From positions 2,790,001 to 2,854,000 of the forward strand of contig NZ_CP075691.1 of the NCBI RefSeq assembly GCF_020026305.1: 64,000 bases of DNA, written 5' to 3'. Shown here piece by piece: positions 19,792-29,254 of this stretch. The translations under genes were made by a program, and so were the position numbers. This DNA comes from Streptomyces sp. 135 (lineage in GTDB: Bacteria > Actinomycetota > Actinomycetes > Streptomycetales > Streptomycetaceae). Below the pieces are notes generated by a model. That model had not been told where the DNA came from. It saw only the letters and a list, made by a program, of their open reading frames with translations, and did no database searches. The stretch's first letter is position 1. Every line of letters begins with the position of its first letter.

Positions 19792-20217
19792 TTACAACCC
19801 CTCCTCCGTCGGCCGGTGCTCCACGTACTCGATCACCGTCCCGTCCCGGTGCCGCGCCGTGAACCCCGAGCCCGTCGGGACCTTGATCAGTGGCTCCGTG
19901 ATCTCCGCGCCCTCCGCCGCCAGGCGCTCCAGGTACGCCCGCGCCGAGTCGACGAGCAGCGTGCCGTGCGTCGCGCGGAAGGGGGCCAGGGTCTCCTCCG
20001 TGCCCTCGATCAGGAGGAAGGCGCCGACCGCCGCGAGGGCGAGGTTCTTCTCCGGATACGTGAACCACATGTCCCGCTCGGTGCCGAGCAGCCGCTCGTA
20101 CGAGGCCGCCAGCGCGTCCAGCGTGCCGGGGCCGGTGTAGACGCGGAGGAAGGGGCGGGGGGCGGGCAGGTCCGTGGAGTCGTTGCGGCGGCGCCACATC
20201 GTCGGGGTGTCAGTCAT
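19792..20217 (-). CDS. VOC (glyoxalase/bleomycin-resistance-fold) protein
   Basis: This 141-residue protein has the paired beta-alpha-beta-beta-beta layout of a VOC domain: PFLRVYTGPGTLDALAASYERLLG, LALAAVGAFLLIEG, HGTLLVDSARAYLERLAAEG, and GSGFTARHRDGTVIEYVEHRP with a C-terminal metal-ligand-type Glu. Members are lyases, dioxygenases or drug-sequestering proteins; which applies here cannot be told. It is divergent from an MmyB-type regulator, a common arrangement in which the regulator controls the enzyme. Confidence 0.75.
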   Translation of the reverse strand: MTDTPTMWRRRNDSTDLPAPRPFLRVYTGPGTLDALAASYERLLGTERDMWFTYPEKNLALAAVGAFLLIEGTEETLAPFRATHGTLLVDSARAYLERLAAEGAEITEPLIKVPTGSGFTARHRDGTVIEYVEHRPTEEGL

Positions 20218-20295
20218 GGGACCAGCCTCGGCCCGGCCGCCCGCCGCTGCCAGAGAGGCATCGGTGGGGGTGAGTCCAGGTCATAGGCTGGGCCC

Positions 20296-21129
20296 ATGGC
20301 GACCACGACGGCAACCTCGGCGACGCTCCGGTCGGGACTCGGCGGCTTCCTGCGCGCCCACCGCGAGCGCCTCACGCCCGGTGACGTCGGGCTGCCGGGC
20401 ACCGCACGCCGCCGCGCGAAGGGGCTGCGCCGCGAGGAGGTCGCCGTGCTCGCCGGGGTCTCCGTCGCCTGGTACACGTGGCTGGAGCAGGGCCGCGTGG
20501 ACACCTCCCGGCAGGTGCTCGACGCCGTCGCCCGCGCCCTGCGCCTGGACGACGCCTCCCACCGGCACGCGCTGGCCCTCGCCGGGTTCGCCCCGGCGCC
20601 GGGCGACGCGCGGCCCGCGTACGACCCCGAGTTGAGGGCCGTGCTGGACAGTTGGCCCGACAGTCCGGCGCTGCTCCTGGGCCCCGCCCTGGGCATCCTC
20701 GCCTGGAACCACGCGTACACCTCGCTGTGGCCCGACCCGGCGGCCTTCCCCGAGGACCGGCGGAATCTGCTGCTCCTGCTGGTCACCGACGCGCGGCATC
20801 AGCGGCTGCTGCCCGGCTGGGAGCCGGTCGCCATGGACCTGTACCGGCACCTGCGCACACGGGCGGACCGCCGCCCCGACGCCGAGGGCTTCCGGCACCT
20901 CACCGGGCTGCTGCGGTCCGCGCGGCCGGACCTGGCGGACTGGTGGGCCTGCCGCTCGGTCGGCGACTTCGCCCCGCGCACGGTGGACATCACCGAGGAC
21001 GGCGGCTCGCCCCGCGCGTACGGCATGACCCTGCTCCTCGCGCCCCGGCCGCAGGACGCCGCGATCCTCGTACAGACACAGAAGCAGACCCAGGCACGCA
21101 CACATACGGCGAAGCCCCCGGCTCCATGA
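20296..21129 (+). CDS. MmyB-type XRE transcriptional regulator
   Basis: This 277-residue regulator has an XRE helix-turn-helix at about residues 12-80 (LGGFLRAHRERLTPGDVGLPG, GLRREEVAVLAGVSVAWYTWLEQGR). An MmyB-like ligand domain follows (LDSWPDSPALLLGPALGILAWNHAYTSLWPDP, RRNLLLLLVTDARHQRLLPGWE). It is the second such protein in the window, but in this one the C-terminal end is Gln/Thr-rich and its stop lies inside a bidirectional terminator. It is divergent from the VOC gene, 78 bp apart, the likely target. Confidence 0.88.
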   Translation: MATTTATSATLRSGLGGFLRAHRERLTPGDVGLPGTARRRAKGLRREEVAVLAGVSVAWYTWLEQGRVDTSRQVLDAVARALRLDDASHRHALALAGFAPAPGDARPAYDPELRAVLDSWPDSPALLLGPALGILAWNHAYTSLWPDPAAFPEDRRNLLLLLVTDARHQRLLPGWEPVAMDLYRHLRTRADRRPDAEGFRHLTGLLRSARPDLADWWACRSVGDFAPRTVDITEDGGSPRAYGMTLLLAPRPQDAAILVQTQKQTQARTHTAKPPAP

Positions 21130-21146
21130 GAGGAACCGGGGGCTTC
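21111..21146. terminator. Bidirectional terminator between convergent genes
   Basis: GAAGCCCCCGG (21111-21121) pairs perfectly with CCGGGGGCTTC (21136-21146) around a 14-nt loop. The stem overlaps the stop codon of the MmyB-type gene and faces the end of glyS, so it can serve both convergent transcripts. Confidence 0.75.
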
Positions 21147-21165
21147 ACGCACCGCGCGAAGAGGG

Positions 21166-22548
<1,383 letters not shown>

Positions 22549-22678
22549 GGTGCTCTCTTCATAAGACGGTGGGCGAGGCGAATGCCTCAGGTTACCGGCG
22601 GCCAGACCCCCCTAATCAAATCGGTTCCCCACAAGCGGCCTCGGGCTCCTTGCCGGGACCTTCACCGGGGCCCCTTGT

Positions 22679-22715
22679 TGACAATCGTTTCCACATTTGT
22701 TGAAAATGAGTGTCA
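22679..22715. promoter_or_regulatory. Two Zur-box-like sites overlapping the znuA start
   Basis: TGAAAATGAGTGTCA (22701-22715) closely fits the actinobacterial Zur consensus (TGAAAATnATTTTCA, from memory). A weaker TGACAATCGTTTCCA lies at 22679-22693, exactly 22 bp upstream (two helical turns). The stronger site overlaps the candidate znuA start codons, so Zn-loaded Zur should block initiation. zur itself is encoded 2.7 kb downstream in the same cluster. Confidence 0.7.
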
Positions 22716-23646
22716 TGAACGTACGACGACGCCTGATACCCACCGCCGCCCTTGCCTCCGCGACGGTCCTCGGCCTCACGGCACTGACCGCCTGCTCCTC
22801 CTCCGCCGCGGACGACAAGGACGGCAAGCTCGACGTGGTGGCGTCGTTCTACCCCATGCAGTACCTCGCGGAGCAGATAGGCGGCGACCACGTCTCCGTC
22901 ACGAACCTCACCGACGCCGGCCAGGAGCCGCACGACCTCGACGTCTCCGCCAAGCAGCGCGGGCAGCTGGAGGAGTCCGACGTCGCCCTGTACCTCAAGG
23001 GCCTCCAGCCCGCCGTCGACGACGCGATCGACCAGTCCGGCATCAAGACCAAGGTCGACGCCGCCTCCCTGACCAGCATGGAGAAGCACGGCACCGAGGT
23101 CGGCGGCCACGCCGACGGCCACGAGGACGAGCATGCCGAGCACGGCGAGGAAGGCCACGAGGAAGAGGGCCACGAAGACCACGGCCACGAGCACTCCCAC
23201 GAAGGCTCCGACCCCCACATCTGGCTCGACCCGGTGCGGTACGCCGAGGTCGCCGAGGGCGTCGGCAAGGCCCTTCAGAAGGCCGACCCGGACCACGCGG
23301 CGACGTACGAGAAGAACACCGCGAAGCTGGTGAAGAAGCTCGATGGCCTGAACAAGCGCTTCGAAGACGGCTTGAAGAACACCAAGGCGGCGCCTCCGAA
23401 GGTCTTCATCACCACCCACGCCGCCTTCGGCTACCTCGCCGAGCGCTACGGCCTCACCGAGGAGGCCATCAGCTCGTCACGACGACGACGAGCCAGGACC
23501 CCAGGACCCTGGCGAAGGACGCGAACCTGAAGACTGATGTACTCGACCCGATCGAGGGCATCACCAAGAAGTCCAGGGGCGACGACTACATCGAGGTCAT
23601 GGACTCCAACCTCCAGGCCCTGCGGAAGGCCCTGGGCGCCAAGTGA
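22706..23646 (+). pseudogene. znuA: Zinc ABC transporter substrate-binding protein, disrupted by internal deletion
   Basis: The N-terminal part is a normal ZnuA lipoprotein: a signal peptide with lipobox (LTALTAC), the start of the binding domain (VVASFYPMQYLAEQIGGDHV), EPHDLDVSAKQ, a His/Glu-rich zinc loop (HEDEHAEHGEEGHEEEGHED), DPHIWLDPVRYAEV and THAAFGYLAERYGLTEEAIS. After the Ser near 23475 the frame changes. The proper C-terminus (TLAKDANLKTDVLDPIEGITKKS .. ALRKALGAK) continues in another frame to TGA 23644. Compared with intact relatives, roughly 30 residues that include the last metal-ligand segment are missing. Translation as given yields 274 residues (from ATG 22706) with a junk tail. 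Start is ATG 22706 or 22715. Confidence 0.85.
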
Positions 23647-23678
23647 CCCCACCCCCTGTGGCTACGGAGGCACGAGCC

Positions 23679-24470
23679 ATGAGCAAGTCCCCTGACTCCC
23701 CCGGCTCAGGTGAAGCCGTCATATCCCTGCGCAAGGTGACGGCCGAGCTCGGCTCGCGCCCCGTGCTGCGCGGCATCGACCTCACCGTGGGCCGAGGCGA
23801 GGTCGTCGCCCTGCTCGGCGCCAACGGCTCGGGCAAGTCCACCGCCGTCCGCACGGTCATCGGGCAGGTCCCGGTCAGCGGCGGCGAGGTCGAGATCTTC
23901 GGCACCCCGCGCCGCCGCTTCCGCGACTGGGCCCGCGTCGGGTACGTCCCGCAGCGCACCACAGCCGCGGGCGGCGTGCCCGCCACGATCAGCGAGGTCG
24001 TCACGTCGGGGCGGCTCTCCCGGGCCCGCTTCGGCCTGCTCCGCAAGGCCGACCGCGAGGCCGTCGCCCGCGCCATCGACCTGGTGGGCCTGGCCGACCG
24101 CGCCAAGGACTCCGTGAACGCCCTCTCCGGCGGCCAGCACCAGCGGGTCCTGATCGCCCGCGCACTGGCCTCCGAGCCCGAGCTGCTGATCATGGACGAG
24201 CCGATGGCGGGCGTCGACCTGGCGAGCCAGGAGGTCCTCGCGGCCACCCTGCGCGAGCAGGTCGCGAAGGGCACCTCGGTCCTGCTAGTCCTCCATGAAC
24301 TGGGGCCGCTCGAGCCGCTGATCGACCGCGCCGTGGTGCTGCGCGACGGCTGCGTCCTGCACGACGGGCCGCCCCCGCGGGCCGTCGGCCAGCACGCCCT
24401 GCCCGGCCACGACCACGTCCACCCGCACCCCGCCGACACGGAACCGGTCCGTACCGGCCTGCTGACCTGA
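23679..24470 (+). CDS. znuC: Zinc ABC transporter ATP-binding protein
   Basis: This 263-residue ABC ATPase powers zinc import at the inner face of the membrane. The start is ATG 23679, with GGAGG 8 nt upstream; the frame extends back to 23643 without support. Walker A (LLGANGSGKSTAV) is near residue 50, the Q-loop is at VGYVPQR, the ABC signature is LSGGQHQRVLIARAL and Walker B is LLIMDEPMAGVD. The C-terminus is His-rich (GHDHVHPHPADTE), typical of zinc-transporter ATPases. It lies 32 bp after the broken znuA and 15 bp before znuB, in one Zur-controlled operon. Confidence 0.93.
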   Translation: MSKSPDSPGSGEAVISLRKVTAELGSRPVLRGIDLTVGRGEVVALLGANGSGKSTAVRTVIGQVPVSGGEVEIFGTPRRRFRDWARVGYVPQRTTAAGGVPATISEVVTSGRLSRARFGLLRKADREAVARAIDLVGLADRAKDSVNALSGGQHQRVLIARALASEPELLIMDEPMAGVDLASQEVLAATLREQVAKGTSVLLVLHELGPLEPLIDRAVVLRDGCVLHDGPPPRAVGQHALPGHDHVHPHPADTEPVRTGLLT

Positions 24471-24485
24471 GGGCGAGCAAGAACG

Positions 24486-25376
24486 ATGGAAATCCTCGAA
24501 TACGCCTTCATGCAGCGGGCCCTGCTCGCCGCCGTCCTGGTCGGCATCACCGCGCCCGCCGTCGGCATCTACCTCGTGCAGCGCCGCCAGGCCCTGATGG
24601 GCGACGGCATCGGCCACGTGGCGATGACGGGCGTCGGCCTCGGCTTCCTGCTCTCGACCTCGCCCGTGTGGATGGCGACGGCGGTCGCGATCGTCGGCGC
24701 CGTGGTGATGGAGCTGATCCGCTGGTACGGCAAGACGCGCGGTGACATCGCGCTCGCCATGCTGTTCTACGGCGGCATGGCGGGCGGCGTGATGTTCATC
24801 AACCTCGCGCCCGGCGGCTCGAACGCGAACCTCCAGTCGTACCTCTTCGGCTCGCTCTCCACGGTCTCCGAGGAGGACGTCACCGCGATCTGCCTGCTCG
24901 CCGCGTTTGTGGTCCTCGTCACGATCGGTCTGCGCCGCCAGCTCTTCGCGGTCAGCCAGGACGAGGAGTTCGCGCGCGTGACGGGCCTGCCGGTGCGCGC
25001 CCTGAACCTGCTCACCGCCGTCACCGCCGCGGTGACGGTCACGGTCGCCATGCGGGTCGTGGGCCTGCTCCTGGTCTCCGCGCTGATGGTGGTGCCGGTG
25101 GCGGCGGCGCAGCAGCTCACCCGCAGTTTCGCGGCGACTTTCGCGATCTCGGTGGCGATCGGCGTCTCGGTGACGATCGGCGGCACGGCGACGTCGTACT
25201 ACCAGGACGTGCCGCCCGGCGCGACGATCGTGCTGCTCACCATCGGTGTCTTCATCGCGCTGACGGTGCTCGCGACGCCGCTGGCCCGGCGCAGGGCGCG
25301 GGCCGTGGCCGCCGCGGAGGCGACCGGCGATCCCGCGGAGTGCTCGGTTCCGGCCCAGCCGGCAGCCAAGCTCTGA
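24486..25376 (+). CDS. znuB: Zinc ABC transporter permease
   Basis: This 296-residue membrane protein of the ABC-3 family has about eight helices. It starts MEILEYAFMQRALLAAVLVGITAPAVGIYLVQRR. It contains LMGDGIGHVAMTGVGLGFLL, the conserved region contacting the ATPase (VSQDEEFARVTGLPVRALNLL), and MRVVGLLLVSALMVVPVAAAQ. It would form the membrane channel with ZnuC. The gene looks intact, in contrast to znuA. Confidence 0.93.
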   Translation: MEILEYAFMQRALLAAVLVGITAPAVGIYLVQRRQALMGDGIGHVAMTGVGLGFLLSTSPVWMATAVAIVGAVVMELIRWYGKTRGDIALAMLFYGGMAGGVMFINLAPGGSNANLQSYLFGSLSTVSEEDVTAICLLAAFVVLVTIGLRRQLFAVSQDEEFARVTGLPVRALNLLTAVTAAVTVTVAMRVVGLLLVSALMVVPVAAAQQLTRSFAATFAISVAIGVSVTIGGTATSYYQDVPPGATIVLLTIGVFIALTVLATPLARRRARAVAAAEATGDPAECSVPAQPAAKL

Positions 25377-25456
25377 CCTGAGTTCTGGGCGACCTGGCAC
25401 AATGGCCCGGCAAGCCCAGCAGGCCCAGACCAGAGCGCAGACACGAGGAGACAACC

Positions 25457-25858
25457 GTGGGAGCCCCGGTTCGAGGCAGGTCCACCCGCCAGCGTGCGGC
25501 AGTGGCCGCGGCACTCGACGACGTGGACGAGTTCCGCAGTGCGCAGGAGCTGCACGACATGCTCAAGCACAAGGGTGACTCGGTCGGACTGACCACCGTC
25601 TACCGCACGCTCCAGTCCCTCGCCGACGCCGGCGAGGTGGACGCGCTGCGCACGAGCGACGGCGAGACGGTCTACCGCCGCTGCTCGACGGGCGAGCACC
25701 ACCACCACCTGGTCTGCCGTGTCTGCGGCAAGGCCGTGGAGGTGGAGGGCCCCGCGGTCGAGACGTGGGCCGAGTCGATCGCCGCCGAGCACGGCTTCGT
25801 GAACGTGGCGCACACGGTCGAGATCTTCGGCACCTGCGCGGACTGCGCGAGCAAGTAG
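25457..25858 (+). CDS. zur: Zinc-uptake regulator (Fur family)
   Basis: This 133-residue Fur-type repressor starts at GTG 25457, with GAGGAG upstream. The N-terminal winged helix reads RSTRQRAAVAAALDDVDEFRSAQELHDML and VGLTTVYRTLQSLADAGEVD. The dimerisation domain has the zinc-binding run GEHHHHLVCRVCGKAVEV and the C-terminal CADC. Zn-bound Zur represses uptake genes by binding the sites found ahead of znuA. It is the last gene of the znu cluster, 80 bp after znuB, and may have its own promoter. Confidence 0.95.
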   Translation: MGAPVRGRSTRQRAAVAAALDDVDEFRSAQELHDMLKHKGDSVGLTTVYRTLQSLADAGEVDALRTSDGETVYRRCSTGEHHHHLVCRVCGKAVEVEGPAVETWAESIAAEHGFVNVAHTVEIFGTCADCASK

Positions 25859-25875
25859 CGGTACGTACGTGCATG

Positions 25876-25908
25876 AGGGGGCCCGCGCCGGACCGGCGCG
25901 GGCCCCCT
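25876..25908. terminator. Bidirectional terminator between zur and uppS
   Basis: A 16-bp perfect GC-rich stem, AGGGGGCCCGCGCCGG against CCGGCGCGGGCCCCCT with a one-base loop as drawn, lies 17 bp after the zur stop and just before the convergent end of uppS. Confidence 0.8.
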
Positions 25909-25921
25909 CCGCCGCGTGTGC

Positions 25922-26743
25922 CTAGCTGTCGGCGATCTGCTGCTCGTTGGGGATCGCCCCGCCGAAGCGGCGGTCGCGCGAGGCGTATTCGAGGCAGGCC
26001 CGCCACAGGTCACGGCGGTCGAAGTCCGGCCACAGCACGTCCTGGAAGACCATCTCGGCGTACGCGCTCTGCCACAGCAGGTAGTTGGAGGTGCGCTGCT
26101 CGCCGCTCGGGCGCAGGAACAGGTCGACGTCCGGCATGTCCGGGTAGTACAGGTACTTCGCGAAGGTCTTCTCGCTGACCTTGGACGGGTCGAGACGGCC
26201 CGCCTTCACGTCCTCGGCGAGGGCCTGGGCGGCGTCGGCGATCTCGGCGCGGCCGCCGTAGTTCATGCAGAAGTACAGGGTGAGCTTGTCGTTGCCCTTG
26301 GTCTGCTCCTGGGAGATCTCCAGCTCCTTGGCGACCGACTTCCACAGCTTCGGCATGCGGCCGACCCAGCGCACGCGGATGCCGAGCTCGTCGAGCTGGT
26401 CGCGGGTCTTGCGGATGAAGTCGCGGTTGAAGTTCATCAGGAACTTCACCTCGTCCGGGGACCGCTTCCAGTTCTCGGTGGAGAAGGCGTAGAGCGAGAT
26501 CGCGCCGACGCCCATCTCGATGCCGCCCTGGAGGACGTCGAGGACGCGCTCCGCGCCGACCTTGTGCCCCTCGGTGCGCGGCAGCCCGCGCTCCTTCGCC
26601 CACCGGCCGTTGCCGTCCATGACGATGGCGACATGCTTCGGCACCAGCTCGCCGGGGATCTTCGGCGGCCGTGCGCCCGTGGGGTGCGGCTCGGGGGTCT
26701 TGTACTCACGGCGGGACCGTCCGAGGATTCCGCGTCGTGCCAT
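25922..26743 (-). CDS. uppS: Isoprenyl (undecaprenyl-type) diphosphate synthase
   Basis: This 273-residue cis-prenyltransferase condenses isopentenyl diphosphate to make the long polyprenyl carrier for cell-wall synthesis. Family motifs: [20 protein letters not shown] with the catalytic Asp at residue 43, [34 protein letters not shown] and [27 protein letters not shown]. It has a 30-residue basic N-terminal extension typical of actinobacteria. It is followed by nothing on its strand before the terminator and preceded, 44 bp upstream, by recO. Confidence 0.96.
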   Translation of the reverse strand: MARRGILGRSRREYKTPEPHPTGARPPKIPGELVPKHVAIVMDGNGRWAKERGLPRTEGHKVGAERVLDVLQGGIEMGVGAISLYAFSTENWKRSPDEVKFLMNFNRDFIRKTRDQLDELGIRVRWVGRMPKLWKSVAKELEISQEQTKGNDKLTLYFCMNYGGRAEIADAAQALAEDVKAGRLDPSKVSEKTFAKYLYYPDMPDVDLFLRPSGEQRTSNYLLWQSAYAEMVFQDVLWPDFDRRDLWRACLEYASRDRRFGGAIPNEQQIADS

Positions 26744-26787
26744 GGGGCTCTCTCTCCTACGTCACAGGTGATGCTGCTCAGCTTGTC

Positions 26788-27537
26788 TCAGCTTTTCTCT
26801 ACGTATCGCAGAGACCGCAGTCCGCGCTCCAGGTGCCAGTGCAGATAGGCCGAAACGAGCCCACTGCCCTCGCGTGCGTGCCGCGCCTCGCACGCGTCCG
26901 CCGTCTCCCAGTCGCCCGTGAGGAGCGCGCCCAGCAGGGTCAGGGTCTCCGCCGACGGTACGACGCTGCCGGGCACCCGGCAGTCGACGCAGACGGAGCC
27001 GCCCGCCGCGACCGAGAAGAACCGGTTCGGCCCCGGCAGACCGCACTTGGCGCAGTCGTTGAAGCTGGGCGCGTAGCCGTTCACGGCGAGGGAGCGCAGC
27101 AGGAAGGCGTCGAGGACGAGGTGCGGCTCGTGCTCACCCCTGGCGAGCACCCGGAGGCCGCCCACGAGCAGCAGATACTGCTGCACGGCGGGCTCTCCCT
27201 CGTTGTCGGTGAACCGTTCCGCCGTCTCCAGCATGGCCGTGCCGGCGGTGTAGCGGGCGTAGTCGGTCACGATCCCGCCACCGTAGGGAGCGATGGTCTC
27301 GCTCTGGGTGCACAGCGGCAGGCCGCGCCCGACCAGGTCGCTGCCGCGCGCGAAGAACTGGACGTCGACGTGGGAGAACGGTTCGAGCCGCGCCCCGAAC
27401 TTCGACTTGGTGCGCCGCACGCCGCGCGCCACGGCGCGTACCCGCCCGTGACCGCGCGTGAGCAGCGTGATGATCCGGTCCGCCTCACCCAGCTTCTGGG
27501 TGCGCAGCACGATGCCGTCGTCGCGGAACAGACTCAT
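26788..27537 (-). CDS. recO: DNA repair protein RecO
   Basis: This 249-residue RecO acts in the RecFOR pathway, loading RecA onto SSB-coated DNA. The N-terminal OB-fold reads MSLFRDDGIVLRTQKLGEADRIITLLTRGHGRVRAVARG. The C-terminal helical domain has a zinc-binding pair, CAKCGLPGP and VCVDCRVPG. Length and motifs fit actinobacterial RecO. It is upstream of uppS on the same strand (44 bp), a conserved Streptomyces pairing from memory. Confidence 0.95.
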   Translation of the reverse strand: MSLFRDDGIVLRTQKLGEADRIITLLTRGHGRVRAVARGVRRTKSKFGARLEPFSHVDVQFFARGSDLVGRGLPLCTQSETIAPYGGGIVTDYARYTAGTAMLETAERFTDNEGEPAVQQYLLLVGGLRVLARGEHEPHLVLDAFLLRSLAVNGYAPSFNDCAKCGLPGPNRFFSVAAGGSVCVDCRVPGSVVPSAETLTLLGALLTGDWETADACEARHAREGSGLVSAYLHWHLERGLRSLRYVEKS

Positions 27538-27584
27538 GGGGCCATTCTCGCGTACGCGAGGGGGTCACAGGTCCGGGGGGAGCA

Positions 27585-27853
27585 GTGAACGCTGCGGACC
27601 AAGACCCGGCGGACGCCATCGCCGAGATCCGCCGCATCCGGGACGAGGCGGAAGCCGAGGCCTGCCTGTGACCGACTGGTCCTGGGACTGGAACCCGAGC
27701 GAGGAGTAGCTCACCGACGGGGTCGGCCGACCGATCGACCGCGAAGGCCGGCTGCGTGAGTTCGATCTCCTCGGCGGGCGCGGCTTCATCAGCTTCCTGC
27801 CCGTGCCGCGTCACGAGTGCGTCTACGTCTGCAACGTCACCCGGTACGGCTGA
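27585..27853 (+). pseudogene. Small two-ORF remnant with an in-frame stop
   Basis: GTG 27585, preceded by a GGGGGGAGC purine tract, opens a 28-residue ORF (VNAADQDPADAIAEIRRIRDE..) ending TGA at 27671. GTG 27668 overlaps it as GTGA and reads VTDWSWDWNPSEE before TAG at 27707. The same frame then continues for 47 sensible codons (DGVGRPIDREGRLREFDLLGG, ending CVYVCNVTRYG) to TGA 27853. A single TAC-to-TAG change would explain the interruption of a 61-residue protein. Family not recognised. Confidence 0.4.
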
Positions 27854-27856
27854 GCG

Positions 27857-28084
27857 TCAAGGCACCTCCCCCCGGCTCCGCGCGTTCGCGTACGCCGTCG
27901 CCGCGCGCAGCCGCTCCGCCGTCGTCGCCGCCCGGATCGCCTCCGGGGCGCAGTCCCACTCCCGGCCGCCGCCGTAGGGCCGCAGCTGGACGTAGGGCCC
28001 CTCGTAGCCCATGACCCTGCCGACGCGGCCATTGCGGGTGTCGACGACGTACGAGCCGACGGGGAGGTTCACGGGATGGTTCAC
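27857..28084 (-). CDS. Small conserved-type hypothetical protein (75 aa)
   Basis: The start is GTG 28084, overlapping the stop of the upstream small gene as GTGA. The 75-residue product reads VNLPVGSYVVDTRNGRVGRV, then GYEGPYVQLRPYGGGREWDC and a charged helix (APEAIRAATTAERLRAATAYAN). The first half looks like a small SH3-like beta barrel. It is translationally coupled to the next small gene and divergent from the Scr1-type regulator, so these three belong together. Function unknown. Confidence 0.7.
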   Translation of the reverse strand: MNHPVNLPVGSYVVDTRNGRVGRVMGYEGPYVQLRPYGGGREWDCAPEAIRAATTAERLRAATAYANARSRGEVP

Positions 28085-28305
28085 GGCGCGCTCCTCAGCG
28101 CGGCGGCCAGACGCGCCGCCACGTCGGCGGAACAACCGCCCAATTCGATACGCGGACACGGTGCCTCCCTGGCGACCGACGCCGGGTCGATCCGCAAGGA
28201 CGGCAGAGCAATTCCCGCTCGTGCGAGTGCGGCGCGCAATTCCCTCAATGTTTCCTCCGCCAGTTCGACGCATACCTCTGCGTGGCGCTTGGATTCCGCC
28301 GTCAC
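28081..28305 (-). CDS. Small hypothetical protein (74 aa) of the Scr1/DUF397 neighbourhood
   Basis: The start is GTG 28305 with AGGGGA upstream; an in-frame GTG at 28320 is the alternative. The product has an N-terminal amphipathic helix (SKRHAEVCVELAEETLRELRAALARAG), the segment LPSLRIDPASVAREAPCPRIELGGCS and a final helix (ADVAARLAAALR). It ends in a GTGA overlap with the next gene. It is divergent from the XRE regulator by about 115 bp. No family name is known to me. Confidence 0.65.
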   Translation of the reverse strand: MTAESKRHAEVCVELAEETLRELRAALARAGIALPSLRIDPASVAREAPCPRIELGGCSADVAARLAAALRSAP

Positions 28306-28420
28306 GTCACTCCCCTTCACTTCCGGCTTTCACTCTTCGTGCCCCTACGGTGACGCACCGCATCTACACTTGGCAGGAGTCTGCCCTCTACAACTGCGGG
28401 GCAGCGGAAGGCGGTTGGCC

Positions 28421-29254
28421 ATGGCCAATGGTTCACGTCAGGCAGCGTGGGAGTTCTTCGGCACGGAGCTGAAGCGGCGACGGGAGGACGCGGGGTTCAC
28501 TCAATCGGCCCTGGGCACAAGGGTTTTCGTCTCCGGTGGCTACGTCGGGCAGTTCGAACAGGCCATTCGCAAGCCACAGTTGGATGTGGCGCAGCGGATC
28601 GACGAGGTACTGCAAACCGGTGGTTTTTTCGAGCGAATGTGCCGGAAGCTGATCGATGACAAGCGGTATGCGGATTATTTCGCGGCGGTCGTGGAGCTGG
28701 AGGCCCTGGCGACGCGCATCTGTGAGTTCGCGCCGACGCTGATTCCGGGGCTGTTGCAGACGGCGGAGTACGCCAGTGCGGTCATGATCGCAGCCAACCC
28801 GTTCGTCACGGACGAGTACGTCGAGGAGAAGGTGGCCGCGAGGCTGGAGCGGGCGAGCATCCTCAAGGACGCTACACGGCCCGAGTATTGGGTGGTGCTG
28901 CACGAGAATGTGCTTTACGTCCCGGTGGGCGGCCCGGCGGTCATGGCGCAGCAACTGGACCACGTTGCAGCGCTGATGCGGGAGCGGCACGTGTTGGTGA
29001 TGGTGCTTCCGTATGAGGCAGGGGCGCACGCCTCCATGGGCGGGATGCTGAAGCTCATGGAGTTCGAGGATGCGCCGCCAACCGGCTATACAGAAACGGA
29101 GTATGCGGGAACCCTGGTCGACGAACCAGTAGTGGTGAAGCGCGCACAGCGCACATACGATCTGCTCAGGGGCGCCGCGCTGTCGCCGGAGGCGTCCCTC
29201 GCCCTGATCACCTCGGCGGCTGAGGACTACAGACGATGCGCAAGTACGACCTGA
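28421..29254 (+). CDS. Scr1-family XRE regulator (HTH plus DUF5753)
   Basis: This 277-residue protein starts at ATG 28421 (MANGSRQAAWEFFG). An XRE helix-turn-helix spans about residues 10-70 (GTELKRRREDAGFTQSALGTRVFVSGGYVGQFEQ). The DUF5753 domain follows (ICEFAPTLIPGLLQTAEYASAVM, VAARLERASILKD, PEYWVVLHENVLYVPVGGPAVMAQQLDHVAAL, VMVLPYEAGAHASMGGMLKLMEF). These proteins are regulators of a TA-like type, found next to DUF397 proteins in Streptomyces and linked to development or secondary metabolism. It overlaps the following DUF397 gene by 19 bp, which supports co-expression. Confidence 0.92.
   Translation: MANGSRQAAWEFFGTELKRRREDAGFTQSALGTRVFVSGGYVGQFEQAIRKPQLDVAQRIDEVLQTGGFFERMCRKLIDDKRYADYFAAVVELEALATRICEFAPTLIPGLLQTAEYASAVMIAANPFVTDEYVEEKVAARLERASILKDATRPEYWVVLHENVLYVPVGGPAVMAQQLDHVAALMRERHVLVMVLPYEAGAHASMGGMLKLMEFEDAPPTGYTETEYAGTLVDEPVVVKRAQRTYDLLRGAALSPEASLALITSAAEDYRRCASTT

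Noticed and set aside
23133..23210. His/Glu-rich repetitive DNA in znuA as a microsatellite or separate element
   Set aside because: It encodes the histidine-rich zinc-binding loop normal for ZnuA proteins.
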